Counted from the stretch's first letter, positions 11,084-21,742 are shown. The stretch is 64,000 nt of DNA from Megachile rotundata (GCF_050947335.1 NC_134988.1:3348001-3412000); one strand, 5' to 3'. A program made the numbers and translations. Notes: generated by a model from the sequence alone, not told the origin.

Positions 11084-11139
11084 CTAATCCCTCCCGCACG
11101 GGATTAGTCCTATCGCAACGCCATCGATCGGATCGATGG
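11084..11139. repeat. Two adjacent palindromes after the Helitron
   Basis: CTAATCCC at 11084-11091 pairs perfectly with GGGATTAG at 11100-11107. Right after it CCATCGAT at 11121-11128 pairs with ATCGATGG at 11132-11139. They may be part of the Helitron 3' end or of flanking DNA. Confidence 0.5.
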
Positions 11140-11470
11140 TTCAAATGATTACCGTTCCGATTTTAAAATTCAGATCCTTGTGAACCTTTAACGAAAGCAA
11201 ACGTGTGAGCAATTCTCAACCTAAATTTCAACCGTTTTTCCGAGTATTTCAACCAGTTTGTATTATCGTTATAATTGTCCATTGTCCCGGGGTGAGCGTG
11301 CGTGTGAAGTGTTAAATAAACCATTTTGTGAACATTTAAATTTATATCTTTTATGTCATTTTAACAACTTCACGTGACTCTACCTAAACATCCTGTGCTC
11401 CGTATCCTCGCTAGGATAGAATTAGCGATCCAAGAATCGATCAACCGACTCGAGAAGACTCGTCAGAAAA
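11140..11470. other. Unassigned sequence between Helitron and R2-like fragment
   Basis: No coding potential is seen. An AATAAA lies near 11315, so part of this stretch could be an LTR or UTR remnant, but there is no partner or boundary to support that. Confidence 0.3.
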
Positions 11471-11477
11471 AGTGATC

Positions 11478-11960
11478 AAGAAACATAAGGTTTTATGGGA
11501 ATGCGACAAATGTAGGAAAGCTTTCAAAAAGCTACATGGCGTTGACTGTCATATCTCCAAATATTAAGGCAGAGATATGACAGTCCTTAGTGGAGCCTTT
11601 CCACGTGAAGAATGCGCTAGATCCTTCAACACCCAAAGAGGACTTTCTACTCATGAACGTCATGAGCGCCCGAATCTACGAAATAAAAATAGGCAAATAT
11701 CTAATACTAAAACAACTGGAACGGCAGGTGCAGGGCCTAGTAAATTAAAAGTTTGGTCAGAAGAAGAAATAAATTTATTAATTCAATTAGAGGAAAAATA
11801 ACAGGTCTGTAAATATATCAATGTTGAGATAAGTAAACATCTTCCAAATAAGACTTTCCTTCAGGTTAAAAATAACAGAAGAGATCTTAAATTAATGGCT
11901 ATGAAAAAAGCAAATGGAAAGTGTTCCGTATCTAGGCAAGTAAGAGAGGGCGATCCCTGA
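11478..11960 (+). pseudogene. R2-like LINE, N-terminal zinc-finger and Myb region
   Basis: Short frames in series encode CDKCRKAFKKLHGVDCH (a C2H2-type finger, 11496-11550), then CARSFNTQRGLSTHERH (a second finger lacking its first Cys), then VWSEEEINLLIQLEEK and a NNRRDLKL block, which together resemble the Myb-type DNA-binding domain of R2-clade retrotransposons. Stops and a frameshift separate the blocks. In R2 elements these domains bind the target DNA. No reverse transcriptase follows; the R1 element starts a few hundred bases downstream. A fragment of an R2 C-terminus at 26.6-27.1 kb may be of the same clade. Confidence 0.6.
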
Positions 11961-12318
11961 ATTCAAATGCCAACCGTGAAGTTTTCTGTCTCTCGTCCTC
12001 CTGGACGCACCGGAAGATCTCTTTCGAGTCCCTTTCGAGTTCCCGAGTCCCTTTTCACCAATTACCGAACATTTACTGAACAGAAAGGATGAATATGAAA
12101 AAAATATTAGTGATGAGGATGTTGCATAGTCTGAATCAGAAAATAATAATTGGATAATAATAGCGAGGCTATGCGTTTATCTGTAACTGATATGGAACAT
12201 AATATTAATAATGTTAACGTTTCGGATATTTCAAATAATGACATGTTAGCGTGAAGCCGTGTGCAAAGGTGGCACACGTATCAGGGTTATCGTAACCCGA
12301 ATTTTGACCCAGTTCTCA
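11961..12318. other. Unassigned AT-rich flank of R1
   Basis: No coding potential is visible. Just before 12319 there are two small hairpins (GTGTGC/GCACAC and GGGTTA/TAACCC) and GC-richer DNA that could be either R1 5' UTR or older target DNA. Confidence 0.3.
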
Positions 12319-12798
12319 GGGGTCTTGGGATCACACCGTAAGCCTGTGGTCATGTTTCGCAGGAACGGGGAGCTTGCCTTAACCGGCTGGCCCGCGAGGA
12401 GTAAACCTCTATAAAAAATCTGCTGTGCGACCTCGGGACGGAATTTGGCCGCGGTATCCCCTAACTGAGGTATGAGTCCTCTAAAAGGGGTGCTCCCGTC
12501 GTCTTCAAGTAGGCCCTGTGAAGCGTGAGGCGATGCCGGCGGGGTCTTCGGACCCTGGCAGGGCCTCCCAAGCCGGTAAGGCTCACGCCGAGGGTTGAAA
12601 ACGGGGGCGGCGGGGGTGAGTGAGTTCGTCTGAAATCAAGGTGTACAGGCAACCGTGCCGAGGATTGGCGTGGCTGCCCAGACGTTAAACAGGGCTGTCT
12701 CGAACAGTTCCCTCGGGGGTATCTGCCGACACCCCGAGTATCTAGGCTTCCCCGGGTAAGGCGGCTCTGCCCGGGGTGACCTCTTTCCGACCCCACTC

Positions 12799-15365
12799 GT
12801 GGGACGAACTATGATGTGCTCTAATTCAAACCAAAAAACTACGGATGTGGTCGACATCTTAAAAAACGGGCAAAAAGGAGATGACGAGAGTAGCAAGAGG
12901 AGGGACGAATGCCCCACACTGAGGACACCAGTGGTGAGGTGCACCGAAGTGCTCAAGCAGCACGCGATCAAGATTGTAGGGGCAGACGACCGGCCCGAAG
13001 AAGGAGTGTCTTGCTGGACCACCACCGCCGCAGCAAGAACAGTGAAGAAGGAGCCGACAGCCGAGCACTCGGGGTCGGAATCTTCGGGAGCCACCTTCTT
13101 CCGAACAACAAGGGCGAGGAAGAGGGCATCCGGGACGGACCGGGCGGCCCGATGCAGCCCGGTTCGAAGTCGGGACGCGACACCTGCCCCGGCGAGGAGG
13201 CAGACCAGGAGGAGGGCTGTGATCGATGACGAAGATGGCTATGATTCGGACTCCTCTATCATGTCCGTAGAGTTCTCCCGGACAAGCTAAGGCGCAAAAC
13301 GAGGGCGTAGGGGTCGACCCCCTACCACCGGAGAGTACGTTCAGTTGGCGGCAGCTAAGGAGAGCCTGAACGAAGCCAAGAGGTGCGAGCTCAAGCTGGA
13401 TAGAGAGCTCAGCGCTTATGATTCGAGCAAGCCGGTGCCCGCGCCAAGCAAGGCCAGTATGCCGATTCCGGATGTGGAGGAGGTGAAGGGAGAAGCGAAA
13501 CATCTCCCCACAATCGACATCCAGGCGGAATCGTTGAGATATACAAATCTCATCCGCAGGATAGCGGCGGCGTCGTCCAATTTGAAAGGGACGAGCGTCC
13601 GCCAACTCCGAGTCTCTAGTAATTATATAGAGGGGCTGACAACGGAGTTGGCCAAGAGGCAGTCGGCGGAGGCGGCTGGGCCGGAGATGGCCACCAGGCA
13701 GGTAGCTCGAACAACAGCACCTGCGCCTGCACCGACGTTGCATTCCTCACCGGAGGACAAAGAGAAGGAGCAGCTGAGGGCCCTCCTCAAAGCAGCGGGA
13801 GAGGATAAGAAGAGGATGGATCAAGACCTGGCGTCGCTCCGGCAGGAAGTTGAGCGGGTTAAGGGTAGTACAGCCGTGGTAGCGTCACCCCCCCCCCCCC
13901 CCCCCCCCCCCCCTCATAGAAAGGGGAACGGTGACCAGGAAGACACGAAGGAGGGTGTTGTCGTCGTCCACCGAATCCGAGAGGGACGACGTGAAGAGGA
14001 GGATGGTGGCGCACACCAGTAGCCCTCCGCCGGTGCTGGTACCTCCGGAGGAGGTCGTTGAGGAGGCTCCAGAGGTGACCATGGAGGTCAAAGACCAAAG
14101 GAAGTCACAGGAGAGGAGGCCTGAGAGGACAGCCCCTCAGGTCACGACGACGGACAGCGAGAGGAGACTAGAGGGGACGGTACAAGAGGAGAGGAAGGAC
14201 CCCCTGAAACCGCCTTGGAGAGCGTGGTCGCGCAGCTGATCCAGAAGGTGGAGGACCTGGCTGCAGAGTTGAGGGGAAAGAAGAAAGAGGGGGTGGGCAG
14301 CAACAGCGCGCAGTGCAAAGTCCTGCCAAAACCCCAACCCAGGGCGGCCCCGAGAACGGCCAATGCCCGCCTTGAGGCCGCTAGGAGAGCGGCTCCGACC
14401 CCTGCCCCGCAGGCAGCCACTTCCTCTGCCGCTGCGCTACTGCAGCGGCAAGAGGAATTGTGGACTACGGTCCTAGGCCGTAAGGCGAAGCAGACGGCGA
14501 GGAAGGAGGTGCAACGCGCGGTAGGCCCTGCACAAGGGGTGAAGAGGACGGCCAACAAGCTATCCGCGGCCCGGAGAACGACGAGGCCAGGGGCCGCGCA
14601 ACCGAAGTGAAGATCCGGAAGGCGGTCGCCGGGGGTCTGGTGCTAGGGATCCCCGGCCAAGAGAACAAGGCCAAGGCAGCTAACCTGGCAGGCAAGCTGC
14701 GAGAGGTCTTCCACGAGACGGATGTGAGGGTGGCCAACCCTACGAAGACGGCTGAAATTAGGCTGCTGAACCTCGACGACTCCATCGAGAGGGATGAAGT
14801 GGCGCAAGTCTTGGCGGAGCTGGGAGAATGCTCCGCCGAAGAGGTGAAAGTCGGCGAGATAAGAAGGGGACGCAACGCACTGGGGACCGTGTGGGTCCGT
14901 TGTCCCCTTACCGTCGCAAAGAAGGCGGAGGCAGCGGGACGCATACGCATAGGCTGGATTTCGGCCCGGGTCGAAGTACTCGCGACCCGGCCGATGCACT
15001 GCTACCGCTGCCTCCAAAGGGGGCACACGGCCCAACAATGCAGTGAGGAAGCGGACAGATCAGCAAGATGTTACGCATGCGGGGAGGGGGGGCACAAAGC
15101 TGCCAACTGCTCAAGCAATAAGCTCAAGTGCCCCCTCTGTAGTGATTTGGGGCGGCCTATCGCGCACCGCCTAGGGTCGGCGGGATGCGCATCACCGTTG
15201 AGGAGGAGAAGGGCGGCAGCACCAGCCAAAGCCGCAGAACCTGCAAGGGAAAAAGAAAAAGTTAGTGAGACACGGAGTGAGCAGCAAGCCACCAAGGACG
15301 CAGCTGAACAGCCAGCAAGCCAGGCAGAACAGAGCGCCATGAAGGTGGCAGATGAGATAGTTTAA
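12799..15365 (+). pseudogene. R1-clade ORF1 (gag-like, zinc knuckles), several frameshifts
   Basis: The first frame (12799-13290) has a stop at 13288 and continues in frame from 13345 with a Lys/Glu-rich coiled segment and a proline run coded by 26 C (13888-13913). After the C-run the likely coding frame changes (13931-14239, then 14215-14610, then 14607-15365). The last part ends with three zinc knuckles: CYRCLQRGHTAQQC (about 15001-15042), CYACGEGGHKAANC (about 15070-15111) and a variant CPLCSDLGRPIAH...GC. This is the usual R1-clade ORF1 layout. The protein packages the RNA in a ribonucleoprotein particle. Its TAA stop at 15363-15365 overlaps the ORF2 ATG as TAATG. Confidence 0.85.
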
Positions 15366-16003
15366 TGATGGGGCCATTGAGCCCCATTTTACAATGTAAT
15401 GCGAACCACCCGGCGAGGGCCCAGGACCTTTTTCTGCACACCCTCGCCGTGTGGGACTGTTCGTTGGGGATCGTGGCAGAACCCTACCGCGTCCCGGACC
15501 AGCCTCACTGGTTCGCGGACGAGGAGGGCCGCGGCGCGTCAGTAGCAATAGTGCGAAGTGTCCCCCCCCCCCCCCCCCCCCCCCCGGTACCGAGATTGTA
15601 GCGGGAAGGGGAGCCGTCGCGGTTAGATGGGGGGATGTAGCGATGGTGGGCGTCTACGCACCACCCAGCTGGCCTCTCGCAGAATACGAGGAGTTGCTCG
15701 AGTTGGGTTGGGGAGTTAGCGTCCCGTTGCCCCACCCAGCGCGTTCTAGTCTTCGGGGACTTTATAATCGCCGGACTTTGTCCAGTGGTCTTTATTAACA
15801 GTTTTGCCGGTATGCCGGGTTCGGTCCGGGGGTACACTAACTTATCTTACTAACGCAACTTACTAACTAACGGTTAGGTACGCGGAGCGCGGAACGGAAC
15901 GCGGAACGCACTTATTATCTATCGCTAACAATTATCGCTGGGGAAGGAGGAGAGTCGGGAAAAGGAGTTAGACCTTTTGCTGTTGGTTCGGGTCCAACGC
16001 TGC

Positions 16004-16466
16004 TTAACCCTTTCGCTTCGAGCGCCTATGGGTACGAGCGCCGCTTATAAGCGGCGCACACAATATGACCTGTGGGTACGAGCGCCGCTTATAAGCAGCG
16101 CGCACAATATGACTTGTGGGTACGAGTGTCGCTTAACAAAATTAAGCGTGCTTATACTATTAATCATTTCACATTAATATATTAACTTGTTTGCGCATCA
16201 TAATTAATTCATAATTAAAGTATTGTAAATATAGTAAATATTGTAAAATACTGTAGCTTTGTAAGTTATAAATGTTTATAAGTTATAGAAGTTATAATTG
16301 TACGTTATAAATGTTTTCATATCAAAGATCTAAATTATACTCATTAAAGCAAAGATTGCTTTATTCAGCAAAATAGTCATTTAATAGTACTACACGTATT
16401 CACGGCGCGCGCTTCCGTTCAGTTACAGTACTTCGGCGGACTGGACAGCCGAAGCGAAAGGGTTAA
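16004..16466. mobile_element. piggyBac-type MITE with tandem palindromes
   Basis: TTAA target sites at 16004-16007 and 16463-16466 flank a 455-bp element whose ends are CCCTTTCGCTTCG and its near-perfect complement. It has no transposase. The left part holds tandem palindromic repeats, listed separately. Its ends resemble those of piggyBac 1 (CCCTTTGCxCT), suggesting a related autonomous partner. Confidence 0.88.
16030..16135 (+). repeat. 44-bp tandem repeat, each with a 20-bp palindrome
   Basis: Units begin GGGTACGAGCG at 16030, 16074 and 16118 (period 44; the third is partial and diverged). The first holds the perfect palindrome GCGCCGCTTATAAGCGGCGC at 16038-16057, and the second a one-base variant at 16082-16101. 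Confidence 0.9.
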
Positions 16467-17621
16467 AGCCCTGCGCCGCCCCCCAGGCAGGAGACCGTTG
16501 GTCCGAGAGCACGTTACTGGTGACCCTCGGCGGTCGGGATACCTCCATCTCGCGGCGTAGCCAGGCGTCGTAAGGTGCGGATACGGAGTCTGGTTTACGA
16601 CCTGAGGACGATCGAATACACCTTGCCCCAGGCCGCCTTCCGTTGGAGGAAAGTAAAGGAATCACAATCAAAAAGCGTGGAGAGAGCCGCACGGTGACGA
16701 TCGGTTGCTCTTACAAGCGGTTCGTCTGGTGCTCTCTGTCTGATCGGTCCGCGGTTCGGTCTTACATACGTCGCGGGTGCCGATTCTACCGCGAGAACCG
16801 CGGTCGCGGCTAAACGCCATCTATCGGTGAATGATTGTGATAGCGTTCGCGCCTGATGAGGCAACCGCCTACTAATGCGTCACAACTTTAACGCGAAGGC
16901 TCGCGAATGGGGGTCCCCGAGGACCGACGCGAGAGGCGCAAGGGCTGCCAGTCGCCACTCGCAAGGTGTTTTGCGGAAAGTGGAACGGCGGCTGGCGGTC
17001 AGGGTGGTGATGGGGTACCGCACGGTCTCCTATGAGTCGGCGATGGTCCTGGCTGGGGTAATTCCCTAGAAATATCCGGCGGAAATGGAGGCGACTGTCT
17101 ATAGGTACAGAAGCTGGATCTCCCGCTGGAAGACGGAGTTGTCGACCAGCGGGGCCGTGGGGAAGCCCGCTGTCGGGACAGTCCTTCCGCGAATGGAGCA
17201 GTGGATGGACTGTGGCCACGGGCGGCTCTCGTTCCGGATCACGCAGGTGCTCACCGGGCATGGTTGCTTCGGGGAGTACCTGTGCCGGATCGGAAGGGAA
17301 CGATCGCCGATGTGTCATGAGTGTGATGCGGGCCATTAGTCATGAGTGTGATACGCCCAGCACGTGATGAGCGGGTGCCCTGCCTTCGCTTGGCAGAGGC
17401 ACTACATGGTATGCGAGTTGGAGTGTGACCCAGCATGTTTGAGTGATGTGATCGAGAAAATGTTGACGAGTGAAGAGGGATGGATGGCTGTCGCCTCCTT
17501 CTGCGAGACGGTGATCTCGCGGAAGGAGAGGGCAGAGCGTGAAAGGGAAAGACGCGGGGTGATTGGTAGAAGGAGTAGACGGAGAGGGAGAGGGCGACCC
17601 GCTTCACGGGCGCCCTCCTGA

Positions 17622-18147
17622 GGGTAGTGGGGCGGCGCGGCTTCTCCGCGTTGGCCGCACGGGGTGAATGGTGAGTGACTGAGTGTATGTGTGTGTGTTT
17701 GTGGTGCGTTTGTGTTATGTGAGTGTGTGTTAATATTTAAGTGGAGAGATGTGGTGGGCTGAGGATCGCGCCGCCCTCCCCGGCGTCGGTCCTCGTTCCC
17801 TTCTGTGACTATCGGCAGTTTTCGGTCCGGGGTGTCGGAGTTCCCGGGATTGACCGAGGCCGCCATGGCCGCAGGTGTCACGGGCGGGGGCCCGGGACAC
17901 CATTGCACGCGGCCAGGTGTGTGGAGACGATGGCAGGCGTGGTGACATCGTCGGCTCCAACAGCTGGGGGTGGGTGGGCAATAGATTTACATGTGTGGAG
18001 GCTTCACCTCTCTACAAGATGGGTGACTCAAGTGGTCAACACCGAGGGGTTTTAGTGGGTACAAATCCCACACTTCCCCCGCTCCTCCCCCGGGGAGTGG
18101 GGGGGTCTTTTCGAAGATTTCCCTTCGTTAAAAAAAAAAAAAAAAAA
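17622..18147 (+). other. R1 3' UTR and A-run
   Basis: GC-rich non-coding sequence with a TG-rich stretch (17680-17735) leads to 18 A at 18130-18147. An A-tail is typical for LINEs that insert by target-primed reverse transcription. Confidence 0.7.
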
Positions 18148-18166
18148 GGGGGGTCTTGGGATGACA

Positions 18167-18900
18167 ATAATATAAACTCATGTCCGTCATCGAGCTAAGG
18201 TTCGGTGGTAACCGATAGCTAAGGACCGCGACGAATTCTAAGAGTCGCGAATGTTATGGTTTGAGGTTGATGCCTTTTCCTTTGAGGATCACCGAAGGTG
18301 TTGTGCCTCGTGGCCGATGACCCAACGTCATGGTGCTGCGTGGCATGTGCACAGAGATTAGGGTATTCTAGTAGGTTTTGGTTTTTTTTATGATTTTAAT
18401 TATACCGTGTCTGGTACCATTTTAATCAGAAAAACGAAACGAATACGATAATCAAAGTTTCATTCGCGAAAAACCAAAAATAAAGAATTTTGACTTTTGA
18501 ATTTAAAAGACAGAACACGCAAGAGTCTTTCATGTTTGCCGAACCTCAGTCCCACTTTATCTTTTGTGCTGCTGTCTTTTTCTATGTTCGGCTCACTACA
18601 AAGAATGAAGTACTTATTCCATAAATGTTAGAATCGACACCGGCAGTTGTAACATTTACGGAGAGAATACTGTACTGCGCAAGTTTAGTCCCCACTCACC
18701 AGCGAATACGACGGTTCGCTTAGCAAGTGTAGCATTATTTCATTTCACCAGTTTGCTACTGTATGTTCATATGTGCATTTTGTATGTATAAACACGTTCA
18801 TATTGACAACCGTATGACGTTTCACTACAACACGTAATGAGAAATACATGTTATTTTTAATTTATTGTTAAAATAATTCATATTTTATCGTAGAAAAAAT
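18167..18900. other. Unassigned sequence before Merlin
   Basis: No gene, repeat pair or boundary is recognised here. It lies between the R1 right flank and the left target duplication of Merlin. Confidence 0.4.
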
Positions 18901-18908
18901 GAATAAAA

Positions 18909-19013
18909 GGTAAAACTTTACAATTACTACGTCACCTCAAAAAAAATATTCGGGACATGTTTTCGATGTATTTTTGCCTCCTGAATACGAATATGATCAT
19001 AAAAATCGGCGGT
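18909..19013 (+). repeat. Merlin left TIR
   Basis: These 105 bp are nearly identical to the reverse complement of 21638-21742, with only a few mismatches. This suggests a young element. Confidence 0.92.
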
Positions 19014-19368
19014 AAGGTATTAGTAAAAAGTTACAAAAATTGTTAAAAATTGACATTTTTTGCAAATATTTTATAAAATATTAGAAATGTCAAAAAAAAA
19101 AATAACTTCCTTGGACGGTTGGACATTGGGCTACGCTACCGACCGTGCCGCCCGACCCCCCTTGCCGCGGGGAATTTATCCTGGTTCAACTAGTTTTAAT
19201 TATTTACTTCCTAATCGCAGAGTCCGCCCCTCGGAGCGGGGAAGGCGGTAGGGCGCGCGCTTTAGCTAAGTCTGAACTCTTAGTTCAGGCATTGTCTTGT
19301 CAAGTATTACGAGTTTACGACGTTTTCATATATTACCAAAGTTATTAGTTCTTACGCTGAGTTACAGG

Positions 19369-20337
19369 ATGGCATTCTCTATGACCCATAGTAAATTTGT
19401 GCATAATACTTTTGACGAAAAGTGGTGTGTTGAATTTCTTATTCAGAATAAGATATTTGAAAGCAGCATCGATTGCCCCAAATGCGAGAATAAAATTATC
19501 CTCAATCGGTAAAGTCTAACATTCCGATGCCATAAACGAATCAATGTTGCAAAAAATAAGCGTAAAAGAAAATCACAAAATTGCAACTACTACCAATCTG
19601 TGAAGACAGGAACATGGTTTCAATTTTCAAATTTACCACTATCTACAATGTGTAAATTTATTGCGCATTTTTTGTGGATACCTGTGCCGAGGTATACGTA
19701 TATATCAGAGGATTTATTACTATCTTCACGCATTGTTGTTGATTGGAGCAGTTTTTGCCACGAATTATGCGTTTATTGGTGCGAAAATTATTCCGAAAAA
19801 ATAGGCGGACCGGATAAAATCGTTGAAATCGATGAGGCTAAATTTGGTAAGCGTAAATACAATCGGGGACGTTTAATCAAGGGTAAATGGGTATTTGGCG
19901 GTTATGAGAGAGGAAGTAAAAAAATCTTTATCATGCCAGTTGAAAATAGAACAGCTGATACGCTTCTAACATGTATTCAGCAGTGGATACTGCCAGGAAC
20001 GAAAATAATGTCCGATAAATGGAAGGCCTATGATTGTTTAACGAATGCCGGATTTAATCATTTAACAGTTAATCATTCAATTCATTTTGTTGATCCCGAC
20101 ACAGGTGCGCATACGCAGAGCATTGAGCGAACATGGCGAGAAGTTCGCAGCAATGTTTCTAAGTATGGCACCAGAGAATCACATTTGATTTCATACCTGG
20201 CAGAGTATATGTTTAAATGTGCACATCCCCTTCAAGAACGCATTTACGAGTTCTTTAAAATAATGAAAGAATTCCAAAAAGATATGATTGCTGATAAAAT
20301 TTTTAATGAAAATGCAGATGACGGTGCACCAGATTAA
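19369..20337 (+). pseudogene. Merlin transposase (IS1595/ISXO2-like DDE), one stop
   Basis: The most likely start is the ATG at 19369 (MAFSMTHSKF). The N-terminus has a zinc-ribbon-like CPKCENKI, after which a TAA at 19510-19512 interrupts the frame. The same frame continues with FRCHKRI and SVKTGTWF and then the catalytic core. The catalytic triad is VEIDEAKFGKRKYNRGR (Asp, about 19822), IMSDKWKAYDCL (Asp, about 20008) and HTQSIERTWREVR (Glu, about 20122). It ends at 20337, giving about 322 codons. One stop codon is the only damage I see, so the copy is barely dead. The enzyme cuts and pastes the element using its TIRs. Confidence 0.92.
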
Positions 20338-20349
20338 ATAAAAATGCGA

Positions 20350-20400
20350 AACACACACACACGTACACACACACACGCACGCACGCACACACGCACACAT
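20350..20400 (+). repeat. CA/GCAC microsatellite
   Basis: Simple repeat of CA and CGCA units just after the Merlin stop codon, inside the element's 3' UTR. Confidence 0.9.
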
Positions 20401-20553
20401 GAACAGGTGATGGCAAGGGGAACCACCTGAACAAAGCACCCCGAAGAGATGTAAACTCGACCGTGCAACCTCCACGCGGTACATCTCGGGTAATGCTAAT
20501 GCCGGCGGTATTGTTCCCTAGGTTCACGCCTTGCCTTAAGATTTCACAATATA

Positions 20554-21402
20554 CGAGGTGTGACACAAAAGTAACGAGACTGGTCCAATAAATCATTGTA
20601 CCTGTAGAATCAGTTCTCCGTGACATTATCATCTTCAAAGTAGTCCCCTTCAGCATTCACACACTTATGCATTCGACGCTGCCATTGCTGGTAACAATTC
20701 TGGAACGAGGTTTTTGAAAGGCCTTTCGGGAGATTCTCCGTTTTTGCCTGAACCTCTTCAACTGAGGTGAAATGGGTTCCCTTTAAGCAAAATTTAACTT
20801 TAGGAAATAAAAAAAAGTCGCATGGATCCAAATCAGGTGAATAAGGTGGATTCCCCATCACAGTAATATTTTTACTGGTCAGAAACTGCTTGACAGACAG
20901 TGCCGTGTGAGCGGGTCCATCGCTCCACAACTGTGGCCTTTTTTTCCTAATTTTTTCACTAAATCTTTTTAGTACTTCAATGTAATAGTGTTGGTTAACA
21001 GTCTGATCACTGGGAAACCACTTAATCATTACAATTCCATTAATGTCGGATTTTGATTTTGACATGCCTGCTTTTTTGGGTTTTGGGGATCCTGAAGATT
21101 TCCACTGCATCGACTGGCACTTACTTTGTGTCATCACATGTTACAACAAATTTCAACAAATTTTACAAGAAACTTGATGTTTATTCGCTGTTCGGTTTTT
21201 ACGTTAGACATTTTTCTGGCAGAATGCAGTTGCACGTGTTCACTAAATAACGCAATACTTCCAAATGGTATGACCGATTCGATCGAAATTTGCAACATGG
21301 ATAGAGGAGGTATGTGGGATGATGCCACAAAAACAATTGCTGCCAATTCCATTGTTTTTTCAAGTTACAGACCTAGTCTCGTTACTTTTGTGTCACACCT
21401 CG
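20554..21402 (-). mobile_element. Internally deleted mariner nested in Merlin
   Basis: The ends are inverted copies of CGAGGTGTGACACAAAAGTA and the bases that follow (28 bp), with TA at 20552-20553 and 21403-21404. At 849 bp it is shorter than a full mariner (about 1.3 kb), in line with the loss of the N-terminal part of the gene. It lies on the minus strand in the region between the Merlin gene and its right TIR. Confidence 0.9.
20610..21137 (-). pseudogene. mariner transposase, N-terminus deleted
   Basis: The minus-strand frame encodes about 170 residues of a mariner-type transposase from around the first catalytic region: WKSSGSPKPKKAGMSKSK, IKWFPSDQTVNQHYY, then HTALSVKQFL with the second catalytic region, and PPYSPDLDPCDFFLFPKVK with the third Asp. 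The usual full length is about 345 residues. The helix-turn-helix N-terminus and the first Asp context are missing, and the sequence before the ATG at 21137 is non-coding. This looks like a deletion derivative moved in trans. Similar fragments are often annotated as SETMAR-like in insect genomes. Confidence 0.85.
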
Positions 21403-21637
21403 TATTATTTTTTCCATTCGGAAGGTAATTTTTGACACTTTCGTCGTTCATTTGCAGCCTTACAGTCAGAATTACAAAAAAAATGTATCAGGTCTTTCTT
21501 GTAGAGAATTTTCCATTCTACATTTTTTGTTGGAAACATTTTTTCATCAGATGAGAATTTTTCAAAATAAATGCAAAAAACTCTAAGAAATCACGATTTT
21601 CTGCTGTTTTTCCAAAATAGCAACTCAGATATGTCCG

Positions 21638-21742
21638 ACCGCCGATTTTTATGATCATATTCGTATTCAGGAGGCAAAAATACATCAAAAACATGTCCCG
21701 AATATTTTTTTTGAGGTGACATAGTAATTGTAAAGTTTTACC
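21638..21742 (-). repeat. Merlin right TIR
   Basis: Inverted copy of 18909-19013. It ends at the CC next to the GAATAAAA target duplication. Confidence 0.92.

Larger units (their letters stand above)
5606..11087 (+). mobile_element. Decayed Helitron, 5' truncated, interrupted by a solo LTR
   Basis: Helitron Rep and PIF1-type helicase blocks follow each other in the expected order between 5606 and 10622. An A/T-rich tail leads to a CTAA at 11084-11087 followed by T, which would fit the CTRR-T end of Helitrons. A 4-bp stem (CGCC/GGCG) stands directly before it. The 5' end is lost to the mariner remnant. The 3' end call is tentative because the hairpin is short and closer to CTRR than usual. 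Confidence 0.75.
15779..16884 (-). mobile_element. Solo LTR inside R1 ORF2
   Basis: The segment starts TGTCCAGTGG and ends GTCACA, with the 4-bp direct repeat ACTT at 15775-15778 and 16885-16888. R1 endonuclease coding resumes right after it. Without the nested MITE the LTR is about 650 bp. The TTTATTAACAG near the left end is the complement of a poly(A) signal-like AATAAA, so the LTR probably lies on the minus strand. No internal retrotransposon sequence is present. Confidence 0.75.
15365..17621 (+). pseudogene. R1-clade ORF2, endonuclease joined to C-terminus, reverse transcriptase missing
   Basis: ORF2 starts ATGATG at 15365 and encodes an APE-type endonuclease: LQCNANHPARAQDLF, GIVAEPYRVP, then a 24-C run (15562-15585) where the frame moves, VAMVGVYAPPSW, and VLVFGD just before the LTR. 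After the LTR it resumes at about 16887 with FNAKAREWGSPRTDARG, the second half of the GDFN motif region. The frame then jumps within a few codons to VERRLAVRVVMGYRTVSYES and on to a C-terminal CHEC...C zinc motif (about 17316-17385) and an Arg-rich end at 17621. The whole reverse transcriptase (about 2 kb in the family) is gone. A stop at 17067-17069 and others near 17337 add to the decay. Confidence 0.85.
12336..18147 (+). mobile_element. R1-clade LINE with internal deletion
   Basis: The order is 5' UTR, ORF1 with zinc knuckles, ORF2 endonuclease, ORF2 C-terminus, GC-rich 3' UTR and an A-run (18130-18147). A 17-nt direct repeat with one mismatch, GGGGTCTTGGGAT(C/G)ACA, lies at 12319-12335 and 18150-18166 and is a plausible target duplication; this sets the boundaries given here. 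The reverse transcriptase is absent, which points to an internal deletion near 16950. A solo LTR with a nested MITE is inserted in the endonuclease region. Confidence 0.75.
18909..21742 (+). mobile_element. Merlin DNA transposon with 105-bp TIRs
   Basis: The element starts GGTAAAACTTTACAATTACT and ends with the complement of the same sequence. It is flanked by the 8-bp direct repeat GAATAAAA at 18901-18908 and 21743-21750. Eight-to-nine-base duplications and GG-starting ends are known for Merlin, the animal relatives of IS1016/IS1595. The interior carries the matching transposase gene and a nested mariner (20554-21402). Confidence 0.93.

Noticed and set aside
12859..13743. 294-codon minus-strand frame opposite R1 ORF1
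   Set aside because: It is the shadow of the GC-rich ORF1, which has zinc knuckles and the right neighbours on the plus strand.
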